The notes under the pieces were generated by a model. That model was not told the origin of the DNA, ran no database searches, and saw only the letters and a program-made list of their open reading frames with translations. The position numbers were made by a program, and so were the translations under genes. 64,000 nucleotides of DNA from assembly GCA_963702195.1 (NCBI GenBank), contig OY969725.1, positions 1,116,001 through 1,180,000 of the forward strand, given 5' to 3'. The DNA comes from AC-56 sp963702195 (GTDB taxonomy: Bacteria > Actinomycetota > Thermoleophilia > Solirubrobacterales > 70-9). Positions 1 through 8,318 of the stretch are shown piece by piece. How positions within the stretch are numbered: the stretch's first letter is position 1; every line of letters begins with the position of its first letter.

Positions 1-393
1 CTGATCATCATCCCCGGGCTGATCCTCCTGACGATGTGGTCCGTCGGCGCTCCGGCCATCGTCGCCGAGGGCGCCGGTCCGATCGAGGCGTTCGGGCGCA
101 GCTGGCGCTTGGTCAGGGGCAACGGCTGGTCGGTGTTCGGGGCCCTCCTGCTGACCCTGATCATCGTCATCCTGGTCGGGTTCGTCCTCGGCGCGATCGC
201 TACGCCGATCGGCAACGGGGCGATCGTCGTCGCGAGCATCATCTCCGGCGCGCTCACGGCGCCGATCTTCGCGCTGGCGGTCACCGTGATCTTCTACGAC
301 CTGGGTGGTGGCGCGGGCGAGACACCCGCCGTGCCCGCGGCGCCGGCCGAGGCAACCGAGCCGCCTCCGCCGCCCGCGCCGCCCGCGTCCTAG
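1..393 (+). CDS. Membrane protein, C-terminal fragment (5' end outside window)
   Basis: The reading frame is open from base 1 (codons for LIIIPGLILLTMW), so the gene starts upstream of the window and only its last 130 residues are visible. At least three hydrophobic membrane segments are seen: the very start, a block around VFGALLLTLIIVILVGFVLG, and a third before the tail. The motif AFGRSWRLVRGN between the helices resembles bacterial proteins annotated as glycerophosphodiester phosphodiesterase membrane-domain-like; that family call is weak. The tail is a Pro/Ala/Glu-rich disordered stretch. The next gene is convergent. Function is unknown. Confidence 0.75.
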   Translation: MIIIPGLILLTMWSVGAPAIVAEGAGPIEAFGRSWRLVRGNGWSVFGALLLTLIIVILVGFVLGAIATPIGNGAIVVASIISGALTAPIFALAVTVIFYDLGGGAGETPAVPAAPAEATEPPPPPAPPAS

Positions 394-412
394 GACCGGG
401 CGGGAACACCGC

Positions 413-1855
413 CTACAGGTAGCCGAGCAGCCGCATCCGCTCCTCGAGGTCCTCGGTCTCATCCGGGGTCGGAGCGGGGCGTGCCGGTGTGGCGCCGACC
501 GCGGCGGGCTCGAGGCCGGTCGCGGCCATAGCCGGGTGGTCCAGGGCCGCCCGGAGCCGGTCGATCGCGTCGGCATCGGCGCCCGAACGTGGGTCAGACG
601 CCAGGTCGCTCGGGCTGAGCTCCAGCGGGTCCGACTCGACGTCGAGGAGGAGATCGCGACCGTTGCGACGGATCAGCTTGTGGTTTCCGTCGGTGGCGGA
701 GACGAACGGGGTGGTGAGCCGCTCGAAGCCGGCCTCGTCGAGGCCCCAGTCGCGGGCGACGTCGGTGGCGCGGGGGTCTGACGCGAGCACCGGCGGGTCG
801 AGCTGCGAGAGGGCGACGCCCTCCGGCAGGTCGCCGTTCTGAGGGTGCGCGTCGACGCCGGTGAGGCCGGCCACGAGGCCAGGCAGCTCGGCCAGGCTGA
901 CGATGCGATCGAGGTCCACGGCGTCGTGGGGGCCGTGGACCACGAGGGGCACGTGGATGAGCCGGTCGTCGAGGGAGAAGCAGTGGGCGAGCAGTCCGCC
1001 CTCGCCGAAGTTCTCGCCGTGGTCGGAGGTGACGAGGACGATCGTGTCCTCCAGCGCGCCGCGCGCATCGAGCGCCTCCAGGATCCGCCCCAGCCAGTCG
1101 TCCATGTACCGGATGCTGCGTCCGTAGAGGTGGCGCATCCGCCCGAGCGCCGCATCCGGGACGTCGAAGTCGGAGACGCATGCCTTCCAGATCGACTCGA
1201 GCGTGAGGTGGCGCCGCGCTTCGAACCCGGCCTTCAGCCGGCCGGCGGGAGAAAGGTCGCTGTACGGACGGGGTGGGAGGTAGGGGGAGTGGCACTCGAT
1301 CAGATTCACGAACCAGAAGAACGGCGTTGCCGGATCGATGTCGTCGATCCATCTGCGCAGAACCTTCTCGGCCTGGGCCGCGCCATCGTCGACCTCGGCG
1401 CGGAGGATCTCCTTCGCCCACTGCGCGCGGGCGCGCAGGGACGGTTCGCGGATCTTTCCCTGCCGGCCCGTGTTGATCTCGACGAAGTCGTCGAAGCCGA
1501 CCGAGAAGCCGGTGCGCTCCGAAACCCACAGATTGGTCGTCACGCCGCCCGTGCGGTAGCCCGCCCGCCGCATGACCTCGGGCATGACCCGATCCGCGAG
1601 GAGGTGCATGCGGGCGCGGGCCTCGGCCGGCGATGCCTCCGTAAGCCCGATTCCGGTGGCGCGCGGCAGCATGCCGGTGAACATCGACGCGTGCGAGGGG
1701 AGCGTCCAGCTCGCCGCGGCGTAGGCGCTCGGGGCGGCCTTCCCGGATGAGGCGAGCTGCGTGAGCACGGGCGTCGAGCCCGGCTGGGCACCGTAGGGCT
1801 CCAGCGCGTCGGCTCGCGCCGTGTCCATGACGACGCAGAGAACGTTCGGCGGCAC
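413..1855 (-). CDS. Sulfatase-like hydrolase/transferase (alkaline phosphatase superfamily)
   Basis: A 480-residue protein with the sulfatase/phosphoglycerol-transferase fold signature: first metal-site Asp11 in VVMDTARAD, the nucleophile region SWTLPSHASMFTG (about residues 49-61), and the second metal site SDHGE near residue 277. The formylglycine motif CxPSR of true sulfatases is absent and Thr51 occupies the nucleophile position, as in phosphoethanolamine and phosphoglycerol transferases. Sulfate-ester cleavage is therefore doubtful, and a phospho-group transfer or hydrolysis is equally possible. I chose GTG 1855 because a TACACT box lies 6 bases upstream and the conserved fold begins at residue 4. 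An upstream ATG at 1927 would add a non-conserved Arg-rich stretch. There is no signal peptide. The gene is divergent from a second superfamily member. Confidence 0.85.
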   Translation of the reverse strand: MPPNVLCVVMDTARADALEPYGAQPGSTPVLTQLASSGKAAPSAYAAASWTLPSHASMFTGMLPRATGIGLTEASPAEARARMHLLADRVMPEVMRRAGYRTGGVTTNLWVSERTGFSVGFDDFVEINTGRQGKIREPSLRARAQWAKEILRAEVDDGAAQAEKVLRRWIDDIDPATPFFWFVNLIECHSPYLPPRPYSDLSPAGRLKAGFEARRHLTLESIWKACVSDFDVPDAALGRMRHLYGRSIRYMDDWLGRILEALDARGALEDTIVLVTSDHGENFGEGGLLAHCFSLDDRLIHVPLVVHGPHDAVDLDRIVSLAELPGLVAGLTGVDAHPQNGDLPEGVALSQLDPPVLASDPRATDVARDWGLDEAGFERLTTPFVSATDGNHKLIRRNGRDLLLDVESDPLELSPSDLASDPRSGADADAIDRLRAALDHPAMAATGLEPAAVGATPARPAPTPDETEDLEERMRLLGYL

Positions 1856-1861
1856 GGCGCG

Positions 1862-1867
1862 AGTGTA
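1862..1867 (-). promoter_or_regulatory. -10 box TACACT for the sulfatase-like gene
   Basis: The minus-strand hexamer TACACT ends 6 bases before GTG 1855, so transcription would start at or next to the start codon. No convincing -35 is visible. Confidence 0.45.
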
Positions 1868-1927
1868 ATCGGACCCCCATGGCCGCGATGCAGGTGGTTT
1901 CCGGCGGCGAGACCGGGCGATGGGCAC

Positions 1928-1933
1928 TAAGGT
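1928..1933 (+). promoter_or_regulatory. -10 box TAAGGT before the 1943 gene
   Basis: TAAGGT lies 9 bases before the TTG start. The same stretch (AAGGTGGGG) could instead act as a ribosome binding site, so the two readings cannot be separated here. Confidence 0.35.
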
Positions 1934-1942
1934 GGGGCCGCC

Positions 1943-2842
1943 TTGACCGCCGATCCACCAGTCACGGGCATCGGCTCACCCGGGCCGCCCGCGCCACCGC
2001 CCGGGGCCCGGAACCTGGTGATGGTGGTGCTCGACAGCCTCCGCCACGACTCCTGGCTGGCGGCACAGCCGCAGACTCTCGCGGCGCTCGGTCCGGTCGA
2101 GCGGCGGTGGAGCTACGCCACCTGGACGGCGCCGTCTCATTACAACCTCTTGATGGGGCTGCTGCCCCACACGAGCCCGCCGGAGGTCTACGCGTCCGAG
2201 TACTACAAGGAGGACTTCCGGCGCTACGGGGAGCGGCTCGGCATCGAGGGGATGGAGTTCAAGCGCATGCTCCCCTCGATCTTCCTACCCACCTTCCTTC
2301 GCCACGAGCTCGGCTACCGGACGCACGCGATGGTCTCGATGCCGGTGCTCAACCAGCACACGGCGATCAACCGCGACTTCGACACCTACGAGCTGATGCC
2401 GACCCACAACGACATGGCGGCGATGCTGCCCAAGCTCCAGTTCGACCCAGAGAGGCCGAGCTTCCACCTGCTGAACGTGGGTGAGACCCACTATCCCTAC
2501 GCGCTGCCCGACGAGGACCCCAGCACGTGGCCGCGCATCTCGGGCGTCCACGGCGTCTTCAAGCGCCTGGACGACGGTTCCGACGATCAGCCGCAGCCCA
2601 CCGAGCCACGCGAGTTCTTCGACCGGGCGAAGATGGGCGAGCTACGCGATCGGCAGGTCCACGCCGTGGAGTACCTGGACGGGGTCTTCGCGCGCCTCTT
2701 CGACCAGCTGCCCGACGACACCTGGGTGATCGTGACCTCCGACCATGGCGAGCTCTTCGGCGAGGACCGCTACTTCGGCCACGGCCCGATCATGCACGAG
2801 AAGGTCCTGGAGGTGCCGTACGTGGAGGGACGGGTTCCCTAA
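1943..2842 (+). CDS. Sulfatase-like protein, short form
   Basis: A 299-residue protein with LVMVVLDSLRHDSW (metal-site Asp31), ATWTAPSHYNLLMG (Thr62 at the nucleophile position, no CxPSR) and TSDHGELFGED (residues 265-275). It stops soon after the conserved HEKVLEVPYVEG segment, so the C-terminal subdomain of larger sulfatases is missing. That could be the natural short form or a truncation. The TTG start is the first in-frame start before the conserved Asp. It is cytosolic by sequence. The enzyme class (sulfo- or phospho-ester) cannot be decided. The downstream neighbour is a convergent sulfotransferase, hinting at sulfate or phosphate decoration of a shared product. Confidence 0.8.
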   Translation: MTADPPVTGIGSPGPPAPPPGARNLVMVVLDSLRHDSWLAAQPQTLAALGPVERRWSYATWTAPSHYNLLMGLLPHTSPPEVYASEYYKEDFRRYGERLGIEGMEFKRMLPSIFLPTFLRHELGYRTHAMVSMPVLNQHTAINRDFDTYELMPTHNDMAAMLPKLQFDPERPSFHLLNVGETHYPYALPDEDPSTWPRISGVHGVFKRLDDGSDDQPQPTEPREFFDRAKMGELRDRQVHAVEYLDGVFARLFDQLPDDTWVIVTSDHGELFGEDRYFGHGPIMHEKVLEVPYVEGRVP

Positions 2843-2959
2843 CCGGATCAGCCTCGGCGGATGCGGCGGGCCCGGCCCGCGATGGGCAGGTAGGGCAGCC
2901 TGCCGGCGTTGTGCACCGCGATGGCCGGGCGGTTGCCCCACTTGCTGCCGTTTCGGCGC

Positions 2960-4084
2960 CTAGCTGTCCTTCTCGTACCCCAGCTCTGCCAGCTTCGGGC
3001 CGATGATCTCCTTCATCGCCTCCTGCTCGGACGCGGTCATGTTCTCGCGCCAAAGCCCGGGTGCCGCGGCTCGCCGCGGGGTCCCGGGGCCCCTTAGCCG
3101 GCGCGGGATCGCCTCGAATTGGTTGGCATCGATCGCATCGCGAAGAGCATTGTCGCCGGTGCCGAGACCCAGCCAGTCGGCGAGTGGGCGAAGTGTGTCG
3201 AGGGTGTTCGATCGCAGGTCCTCGTAGCGCACCGTCCAGCGAAGGTCCTCGGGCTGAGCCTCATAGGCGCTCTGGACGGCGTTCGTGCAGTTGAGCCACA
3301 GGCGGGCCTGACGGCGGACGTAGGCGATCCGCTCGGCCGGATCGCTCATGTCCATGTTGCCCGCCCCGATCCATGCGTCGGCGGCGCGGGCGTCGAGGAG
3401 CGAGTCGATGACGTCGCGCCCGTCGCGGAGCAGGAAGATCAGCCGCGAGCGGGGTAGCAGGCTCATGGCCAGCTCGGCGGCATGCGAGCCGTTTGGCTCC
3501 TTGATCAGCACCAATGGATCGCCGAGCCCATGCTCACGGGCGGCGCGCTGCGAGGAGGCGTGGAGCCGGGCCAGGACGAGGCGCCGCAGCTCGGGGTGCC
3601 AGGCGCCCTCGTACTCGTCGCTGAAGAAGTAGCCGGGCTCGGCGCGGCGGTCGCCGTTGACGACGAAGGCGTCGGGCGCCGGCTGCTCCGCCGGCTCGCC
3701 CGCGAGCGGTCGCAGCGGGGCGAGGTGATGGAACAGGTAGGTCTCGTCGATCGGAACCACGTCCGGGAGCCGTCTGCCGCGGCGCGGCAGCGGAGCCCTG
3801 AGTCCGCTCGCCGTGCCCCGGGCGAGGATCCACGGGTGGATCAGGAGCCGCAGTAGCCAGGTGCTGCCCGTGCGCGGGGCGCCCATGATCCACACGAGGC
3901 GCGACTCGAAGGCGCCGGCGTCGAACGGCAGTCCCTCCTGGGTGGCCTCGGCAGCGGCCGGATCGCCCGCGGCGAGCCGCAGCGTCCCGGCGCGAGCCGC
4001 GCCATCCCCCCGCCGGCGACCCGCCATCAGGCGCAGTGCCGCCCCGATCCGGCGACGCGCTCCGGGGCGATCGGTCGGGCTCAT
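2960..4084 (-). CDS. PAPS-dependent sulfotransferase
   Basis: A 374-residue protein that would transfer sulfate from PAPS to a hydroxyl or amine acceptor. The 5'-phosphosulfate-binding loop GAPRTGSTW is at residues 68-76. The 3'-phosphate-binding segment LIFLLRDGRDVIDS and a WTVRYEDL motif follow, all typical of the bacterial Sulfotransfer_3-type fold. The basic N-terminus up to about residue 60 is not conserved. ATG 4084 is supported by a TATGAT box 8 bases upstream. The acceptor is unknown. It lies in a neighbourhood with a second sulfotransferase, two sulfatase-superfamily genes and methyltransferases, consistent with tailoring of a glycan or lipid. Confidence 0.88.
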   Translation of the reverse strand: MSPTDRPGARRRIGAALRLMAGRRRGDGAARAGTLRLAAGDPAAAEATQEGLPFDAGAFESRLVWIMGAPRTGSTWLLRLLIHPWILARGTASGLRAPLPRRGRRLPDVVPIDETYLFHHLAPLRPLAGEPAEQPAPDAFVVNGDRRAEPGYFFSDEYEGAWHPELRRLVLARLHASSQRAAREHGLGDPLVLIKEPNGSHAAELAMSLLPRSRLIFLLRDGRDVIDSLLDARAADAWIGAGNMDMSDPAERIAYVRRQARLWLNCTNAVQSAYEAQPEDLRWTVRYEDLRSNTLDTLRPLADWLGLGTGDNALRDAIDANQFEAIPRRLRGPGTPRRAAAPGLWRENMTASEQEAMKEIIGPKLAELGYEKDS

Positions 4085-4092
4085 GCTGCGCG

Positions 4093-4098
4093 ATCATA
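4093..4098 (-). promoter_or_regulatory. -10 box TATGAT for the sulfotransferase
   Basis: A near-consensus TATGAT on the minus strand, separated from ATG 4084 by 8 bases. Confidence 0.55.
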
Positions 4099-4173
4099 GG
4101 AGCCGACCGGCCGTGCCGGCGGTGGCGACGGCCGGCCCCAGGTGGGTGGACGCAGCCCCGGGCCCCGGCGAGC

Positions 4174-5010
4174 TCAGGCGGGCCTGGCGAGCACGGCGCT
4201 GTGTGGCACCCCGACGCGGCCGGTGACGAGCTTCGTGAGCGTGCGCTTGCGCAGTCGCTCGAGCGGGCGCTCGTTTGCGGGATGGCCCGGCCCGAAGGGG
4301 ATCGCGTAGGGCCGCGAAGCATTCTCGATCCGGAAGCCACCCGCGGAGACCATCCGGCGATGGCCGGCGACGTTGGGGATCCACCACTGGCAGTTGCGGT
4401 CGCCCTTGAGCTCGGCAACAGGAGTGCGGCGGCGAAGCAGGGTGAGGCCGAGCTGCACCTCCTCCGAGGAGAGGAAGACGCCGTCGCAGACGCCGCGGAT
4501 CGCCTCGAGGGCGCGGACCGGATCACGAAGGTGAAGCAGCAGGCTCCCGCAGACGACGACGTCGAAGGTCCCCATGTCCACCGGGTTGAGGTCGTAGACG
4601 CTGGTCTCGACTCGCGCGACCGATGAGCTGAGCGCCCTACTCGCGATCTCGAAGCCCATCCCGGTCTTGCCGCCGGCCGCGCTCGCGACCGCCTCGGTGC
4701 CGCGCTCCCGGGTGATGAGCGGCCAGTCCCAGCCGGACGGGTCGCTGATGTCAGTCGCGACCACCTCGGCCGCGCCCCGGCGCTCGAGCTCGAACGCAAG
4801 AAACCCGTCGTATGTGCCCACGTCGAGGCAGCGCTTGCCGCGAACGTCCGGCCACGGCATCGTGTCCACGATGGTGCGCAGATCGAACCAGCCGCGCGTG
4901 ACGAGGTCTGGACCGAGCTCGATCGTGTGGTACCAGAGCGGGTGTGACTCGACCTCGCGGCGGAGCTTCGTGAGGTCGTGGTGCGGGGCAATCGTGGTCT
5001 CGGCGTGCAT
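4174..5010 (-). CDS. Class I SAM-dependent methyltransferase
   Basis: A 278-residue protein. After an N-terminal HPLWYHTIELGP motif comes the SAM-binding loop RCLDVGTYDGFLAFE (near residue 60), an acidic strand end VVATDIS, and post-motif GSLLLHLRDPVRALE. These are typical of Rossmann-fold methyltransferases related to the CmoB/DUF1698 group, though the tRNA-modifying role should not be transferred. The ATG at 5010 has TAAGCT 8 bases upstream; longer readings of the frame run through the divergent gene. It is a clear paralogue of the next gene, sharing the WYHTIEL, DVGT-DGF and HLRDPVRALE motifs. Confidence 0.85.
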   Translation of the reverse strand: MHAETTIAPHHDLTKLRREVESHPLWYHTIELGPDLVTRGWFDLRTIVDTMPWPDVRGKRCLDVGTYDGFLAFELERRGAAEVVATDISDPSGWDWPLITRERGTEAVASAAGGKTGMGFEIASRALSSSVARVETSVYDLNPVDMGTFDVVVCGSLLLHLRDPVRALEAIRGVCDGVFLSSEEVQLGLTLLRRRTPVAELKGDRNCQWWIPNVAGHRRMVSAGGFRIENASRPYAIPFGPGHPANERPLERLRKRTLTKLVTGRVGVPHSAVLARPA

Positions 5011-5018
5011 GATCGGAG

Positions 5019-5024
5019 AGCTTA
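5019..5024 (-). promoter_or_regulatory. -10 box TAAGCT for the methyltransferase at 5010
   Basis: TAAGCT on the minus strand, 8 bases before the ATG. Confidence 0.5.
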
Positions 5025-5088
5025 AGCGCCGCCGCCGGGCCCGGCGCCAGCCGCCGTTCAACCGGCTCGTACCCCGGGCGTCGTGTAG

Positions 5089-5094
5089 TAGCTT
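5089..5094 (+). promoter_or_regulatory. -10 box TAGCTT for the methyltransferase at 5102
   Basis: TAGCTT on the plus strand, 7 bases before ATG 5102. It sits about 65 bases from the divergent -10, so the two promoters are nearly back to back. Confidence 0.42.
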
Positions 5095-5101
5095 CGCCTC
5101 G

Positions 5102-5878
5102 ATGAGCCCGCCTACGCGCACGGAGGTCGCCGGCGAGCCCGCAGCGGCCGCGCGACACGCGCTGACCGAGAACCCGAGCCTCTGGTACCACACGATCGAG
5201 CTGGCTCCGGGCGTCGTGACACCGGGCTTCATCGACCTCCGCAAGACGGCCGAGCGGGTGCTACCGGACGACCTCACCGGCGTCAGGGCGCTCGACGTCG
5301 GCACCTTCGACGGCTTCTGGGCGTTCGAGATGGAGCGGCGCGGCGCCGAGGTGGTGGCCATCGACCTGGAACGGATCGAGCTCGCCGAGTTCCCGCCGCT
5401 GCGCCGGCACGAGCTCGAGGAGCGCCGCGAGGAGGAGGGCTTCGAGCTGGGCGTGGGCTTCCGGCTCGCCGCCCGGGCGATGGAGTCCCGGGTGTCGCGC
5501 GTGGTCTGCAACGTGTACGACCTGGCGCCGGAGGCCATCGGCGGCCCGGTGGACCTGGCGCTGAACGGGGCCACGCTCACCCATCTCCGGGATCCCGTAC
5601 GCGCCCTCGAGCGCATTCACGGCGCCCTGGTCCCCGGGGGCGAGCTGCTCTCGGTGGAGCCGTTCTCGGTCGCGCTCAGCCTGCGGGCGCGGCGCCGGCC
5701 AAGCGCGGAGTTCCGCGCAGCGAGCACCGACTACACGTGGTGGCTGCCTAACCTCGCCGCGATCACCGGGTGGCTGAGGGCTGCCGCGTTCACCGACATC
5801 CGGCGCCTGGCGATCACGAAGCCGCCGTCGATGAAGCCGGCGCGCTACGTCACATTCAGCTGCCGCCGCCCGAAGTAG
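5102..5878 (+). CDS. Class I SAM-dependent methyltransferase (divergent paralogue)
   Basis: A 258-residue methyltransferase with LWYHTIELAPGVVTPGFIDL near the N-terminus, SAM loop RALDVGTFDGFWAFE, acidic VVAIDLER, and HLRDPVRALERIHG. It is clearly homologous to the divergently transcribed gene, and the two begin only about 90 bases apart. An Arg/Glu-rich insert follows the acidic strand. The ATG is preceded by a close TAGCTT box. Its last 23 bases overlap the 3' end of the convergent glycosidase gene. The substrate is unknown; the cluster context suggests O-methylation of a sugar or lipid product. Confidence 0.85.
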   Translation: MSPPTRTEVAGEPAAAARHALTENPSLWYHTIELAPGVVTPGFIDLRKTAERVLPDDLTGVRALDVGTFDGFWAFEMERRGAEVVAIDLERIELAEFPPLRRHELEERREEEGFELGVGFRLAARAMESRVSRVVCNVYDLAPEAIGGPVDLALNGATLTHLRDPVRALERIHGALVPGGELLSVEPFSVALSLRARRRPSAEFRAASTDYTWWLPNLAAITGWLRAAAFTDIRRLAITKPPSMKPARYVTFSCRRPK

Positions 5879-7076
5879 CCGATCCGCAGGCGGGCGGGGT
5901 CGCCGCCACCGGCTCGCCGGACTCGAGCGCCTTCACCTGATCGGAGTAGGCGATCGCCGACGGGTAGGGCCGGCCGCTCAGGGGATCGGCCATGCCGTAC
6001 CAGTCCTCTGAGTAGTTGAGTCGCTGCTCAGCGGTGACCCAGGTGTGGGCCGCGATCCCGATCACGTCGCAGTCCGAGCGGGTGATCGCCGGCGTGACGA
6101 GGCGGAGGTCCGCGGCGCGCTCGTCCTCGGGCACCGGCGGGAGGCCCAGCGCCCCATGGGTGTGCCAGCCGACCTCGTCCGCGAGCATCGCCTTCCCCTC
6201 GAGGCCCGACGAGTCGAGCGTCCCGCGCAGGTAGCGGAGAATCCCAATCACCGCACCCGGAGTGGCCCCGTACGGGTGGACGGCCACGGCGTCGGCGCGG
6301 TCGGCGAACCGTGGCTCGGAGTCGACGGCTCTCGATAGGAACGTCCCGACGCTCATCTTTGCCGGGGGCCCGGTTTCGTCCCTGGTGAAGGAGGCGAGGC
6401 CGCCGACGAGCACGAGTGCCCGCGGATCCACCGCATGGACGGCCGCGCGGGCAGCGATGTAGAGGCGCGCGTAGGCGGCGGGGTCGGGCGTCGGGCACCA
6501 GAGCCGCCCGAAGTTGGGCTCGTTCCAGACCTCGTAGTCCGTGATCGGCTCGTACGGGAGCCCGCGATGGTCGCCCCAGAATGATCCGCCGCGACCGTAG
6601 CGCCGCGCGAGCGCGTCCATCAGCGCGGCATAGGCGGCGGTTCCCCGCGGCGGCGAGTTGGTACCGCACTTTCCCGTGGCGGCTGGGTCCGCCGCCCAGT
6701 CCGGGATCGGGCCGCCCTTGACCGTGACGAGCCACTGCAGATGATGTCGGGCGAGCGTCGAGACCCACCCGTCGAGGCCGGAGAAGTCGTACGAATGCCG
6801 AGCTCCGCTTGGCGGGTTCGGCTCGACGGCGGCCCAGTCGAACGCCGAGCGGACGAAGCCGACGCCGAGCTTGGCGATCTGCGCCGCCTGGTGGTTGGCG
6901 TACTCGAGCCTTCCCGCCTGCGCCGCCTGCGCGACGAGCTGGGCGTTCATGCCGAAGAAGTCGCGCGAGACGGCCGGTCCGACCTCCACAGTGGTGTCGC
7001 CGCCGCCGCCGCAACCGGCCAAACCGGCGACCAGAGTCACCAGGGCGAGGGCGGCTGCCACGGAGAGCCGCGTCAC
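5856..7076 (-). CDS. Lipoprotein glycoside hydrolase (clan GH-A type)
   Basis: A 406-residue protein with a lipoprotein signal peptide ending LVAGLAGCGGGGD (lipobox Cys near residue 22), so it is probably anchored on the outer face of the membrane. The catalytic TIM barrel shows YEVWNEPNFG, with the acid/base Glu after Asn as in clan GH-A. AVHPYG follows, and AMLADEVGWHT carries the likely nucleophile Glu. The GTG start overlaps the stop of the upstream sulfotransferase (GTGA), so the two are translationally coupled. The sugar substrate is not predictable. It resembles the decayed gene at 13428-14429 in layout. Confidence 0.85.
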   Translation of the reverse strand: MTRLSVAAALALVTLVAGLAGCGGGGDTTVEVGPAVSRDFFGMNAQLVAQAAQAGRLEYANHQAAQIAKLGVGFVRSAFDWAAVEPNPPSGARHSYDFSGLDGWVSTLARHHLQWLVTVKGGPIPDWAADPAATGKCGTNSPPRGTAAYAALMDALARRYGRGGSFWGDHRGLPYEPITDYEVWNEPNFGRLWCPTPDPAAYARLYIAARAAVHAVDPRALVLVGGLASFTRDETGPPAKMSVGTFLSRAVDSEPRFADRADAVAVHPYGATPGAVIGILRYLRGTLDSSGLEGKAMLADEVGWHTHGALGLPPVPEDERAADLRLVTPAITRSDCDVIGIAAHTWVTAEQRLNYSEDWYGMADPLSGRPYPSAIAYSDQVKALESGEPVAATPPACGSATSGGGS

Positions 7077-8305
7077 AGCTCGTAGATGATGAGCTCCCCG
7101 ATCCGCTCGCCCACGAACCTGAGGAACGCGATCCGCTCCGCCGACTCGCCACTGCCGTTCCGGTAGCTGAGCACCACGCCCGCGTAGGGCAGCCCCAGGT
7201 ACACGTCACCGCGCTCCTGGCGGCCCGTGAACGTCGAGTCGCTCGCGAGGAACGTCCGGAGCAGGTCGCGGCCACGCTCGCCACGGCCCTGCTCGCCCCC
7301 CTGCGCGGAGACGACGCGGATGAGGGCATCATCGGTCAAGAGAGTCTCCACTCGGTCCGGAACGTGCTCCTGTAGCGCTCCGACGACGCCGTCCACGAGC
7401 TCCTGCAGCTTCCGGGTCCGGATCGGGGAGCCGCCGCGACCGAGGCGCGGGCGGCGCAGGGCGGCGAGCCGCGCGCGAGCCGCGCGGAGCGGCTCGGGAC
7501 GTGGGCTCGCCGGTGGCGATGGCGCGACCTCGTCGCCCGGCTCTGGATATCCGAGTTCGCGCAGCACTTCTCCGGCCACGCGGTCGAATGTCTCGAGGTC
7601 GGCCGGCGTGTAGGACCCACGCCACTTGGCGACGCCAATGCCGGATGGCGCGGCGCCGAGGTTCGCACCGATCCCGGCCTCGCCGATTGCCTCGGCGACC
7701 GCCTGGTCCGATGCCTTCAGCCCGAGCCAGTCATAGAGGCCCGCCACGACAGGCGCCGGGTCGGTGAGCAGGTCCTCGTAACGGACCTCGCGGTAGACCT
7801 CCTCAGGCAGCCCAGCTCCGCGGCCCGCCAGGATGGCGTCCCGCCATTCCGCTGCGGCCTCCGCGATCTCGTCGGGTCCCCAGCGCTGCGCGGCGATGGA
7901 GCGAGCGACGTCGCGGCCGTCGCGGATGATGTGAACGAAGTGGGCGTCGGGATAGATGGCTGCGATGAGCTCGAGGTGGAAGACGTGCAGCGGCGTCCGC
8001 TCGGCGATCCGCGAGGTACCCGGCTCGGCCGCGCCGGCGAATACGACGTCGCACAGGTCCCGGGTGGCGTCGAGCGCCGCATCGCGCTCGACGTAGACCT
8101 CGCCCACCTTCGCGGATGAGCGCACCGAGTGCTGGAAGCCCTCGAACAGCGGCGCGACGCCGCTGGCGAACAGGTGGGTCTCGGAGGGAACTGCCGCCAC
8201 GTCCGGATGGGCGGTGACGATGCGCTGGAGCCAGTACGTGCCGCTCCGCCGCGAGCCGACGTTGAAGATCATCCGCCCTGACAAGGGGCTGTCGGCGCGG
8301 CTCAT
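7073..8305 (-). CDS. Sulfotransferase fused to a SnoaL/NTF2-like domain
   Basis: A 410-residue protein. Residues ~10-255 form a PAPS sulfotransferase with 5'-PSB loop NVGSRRSGTYWLQR, 3'-phosphate motif FVHIIRDGRDVARS and VRYEDLLTDP. A Pro/Arg-rich linker follows. The last ~115 residues (from LQELVDGVVGAL to FVGERIGELIIYEL) look like a SnoaL/NTF2-type alpha+beta barrel. The fusion is unusual for this family. ATG 8305 fits a TATCGT box 7 bases upstream; a GTG at 8314 lies inside that box. The gene is translationally coupled to the glycosidase lipoprotein that follows. Confidence 0.82.
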   Translation of the reverse strand: MSRADSPLSGRMIFNVGSRRSGTYWLQRIVTAHPDVAAVPSETHLFASGVAPLFEGFQHSVRSSAKVGEVYVERDAALDATRDLCDVVFAGAAEPGTSRIAERTPLHVFHLELIAAIYPDAHFVHIIRDGRDVARSIAAQRWGPDEIAEAAAEWRDAILAGRGAGLPEEVYREVRYEDLLTDPAPVVAGLYDWLGLKASDQAVAEAIGEAGIGANLGAAPSGIGVAKWRGSYTPADLETFDRVAGEVLRELGYPEPGDEVAPSPPASPRPEPLRAARARLAALRRPRLGRGGSPIRTRKLQELVDGVVGALQEHVPDRVETLLTDDALIRVVSAQGGEQGRGERGRDLLRTFLASDSTFTGRQERGDVYLGLPYAGVVLSYRNGSGESAERIAFLRFVGERIGELIIYEL

Positions 8306-8312
8306 CGCGGTC

Positions 8313-8318
8313 ACGATA
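8313..8318 (-). promoter_or_regulatory. -10 box TATCGT for the fusion sulfotransferase
   Basis: TATCGT on the minus strand, 7 bases before ATG 8305. It overlaps the alternative GTG 8314 and so argues for the ATG. Confidence 0.45.

Noticed and set aside
2800..2842. Sulfatase-like gene at 1943 as a truncated pseudogene
   Set aside because: No continuation of the family sequence is found in any frame after the stop, and short relatives ending after VPYVEG seem plausible, so I kept it as intact.
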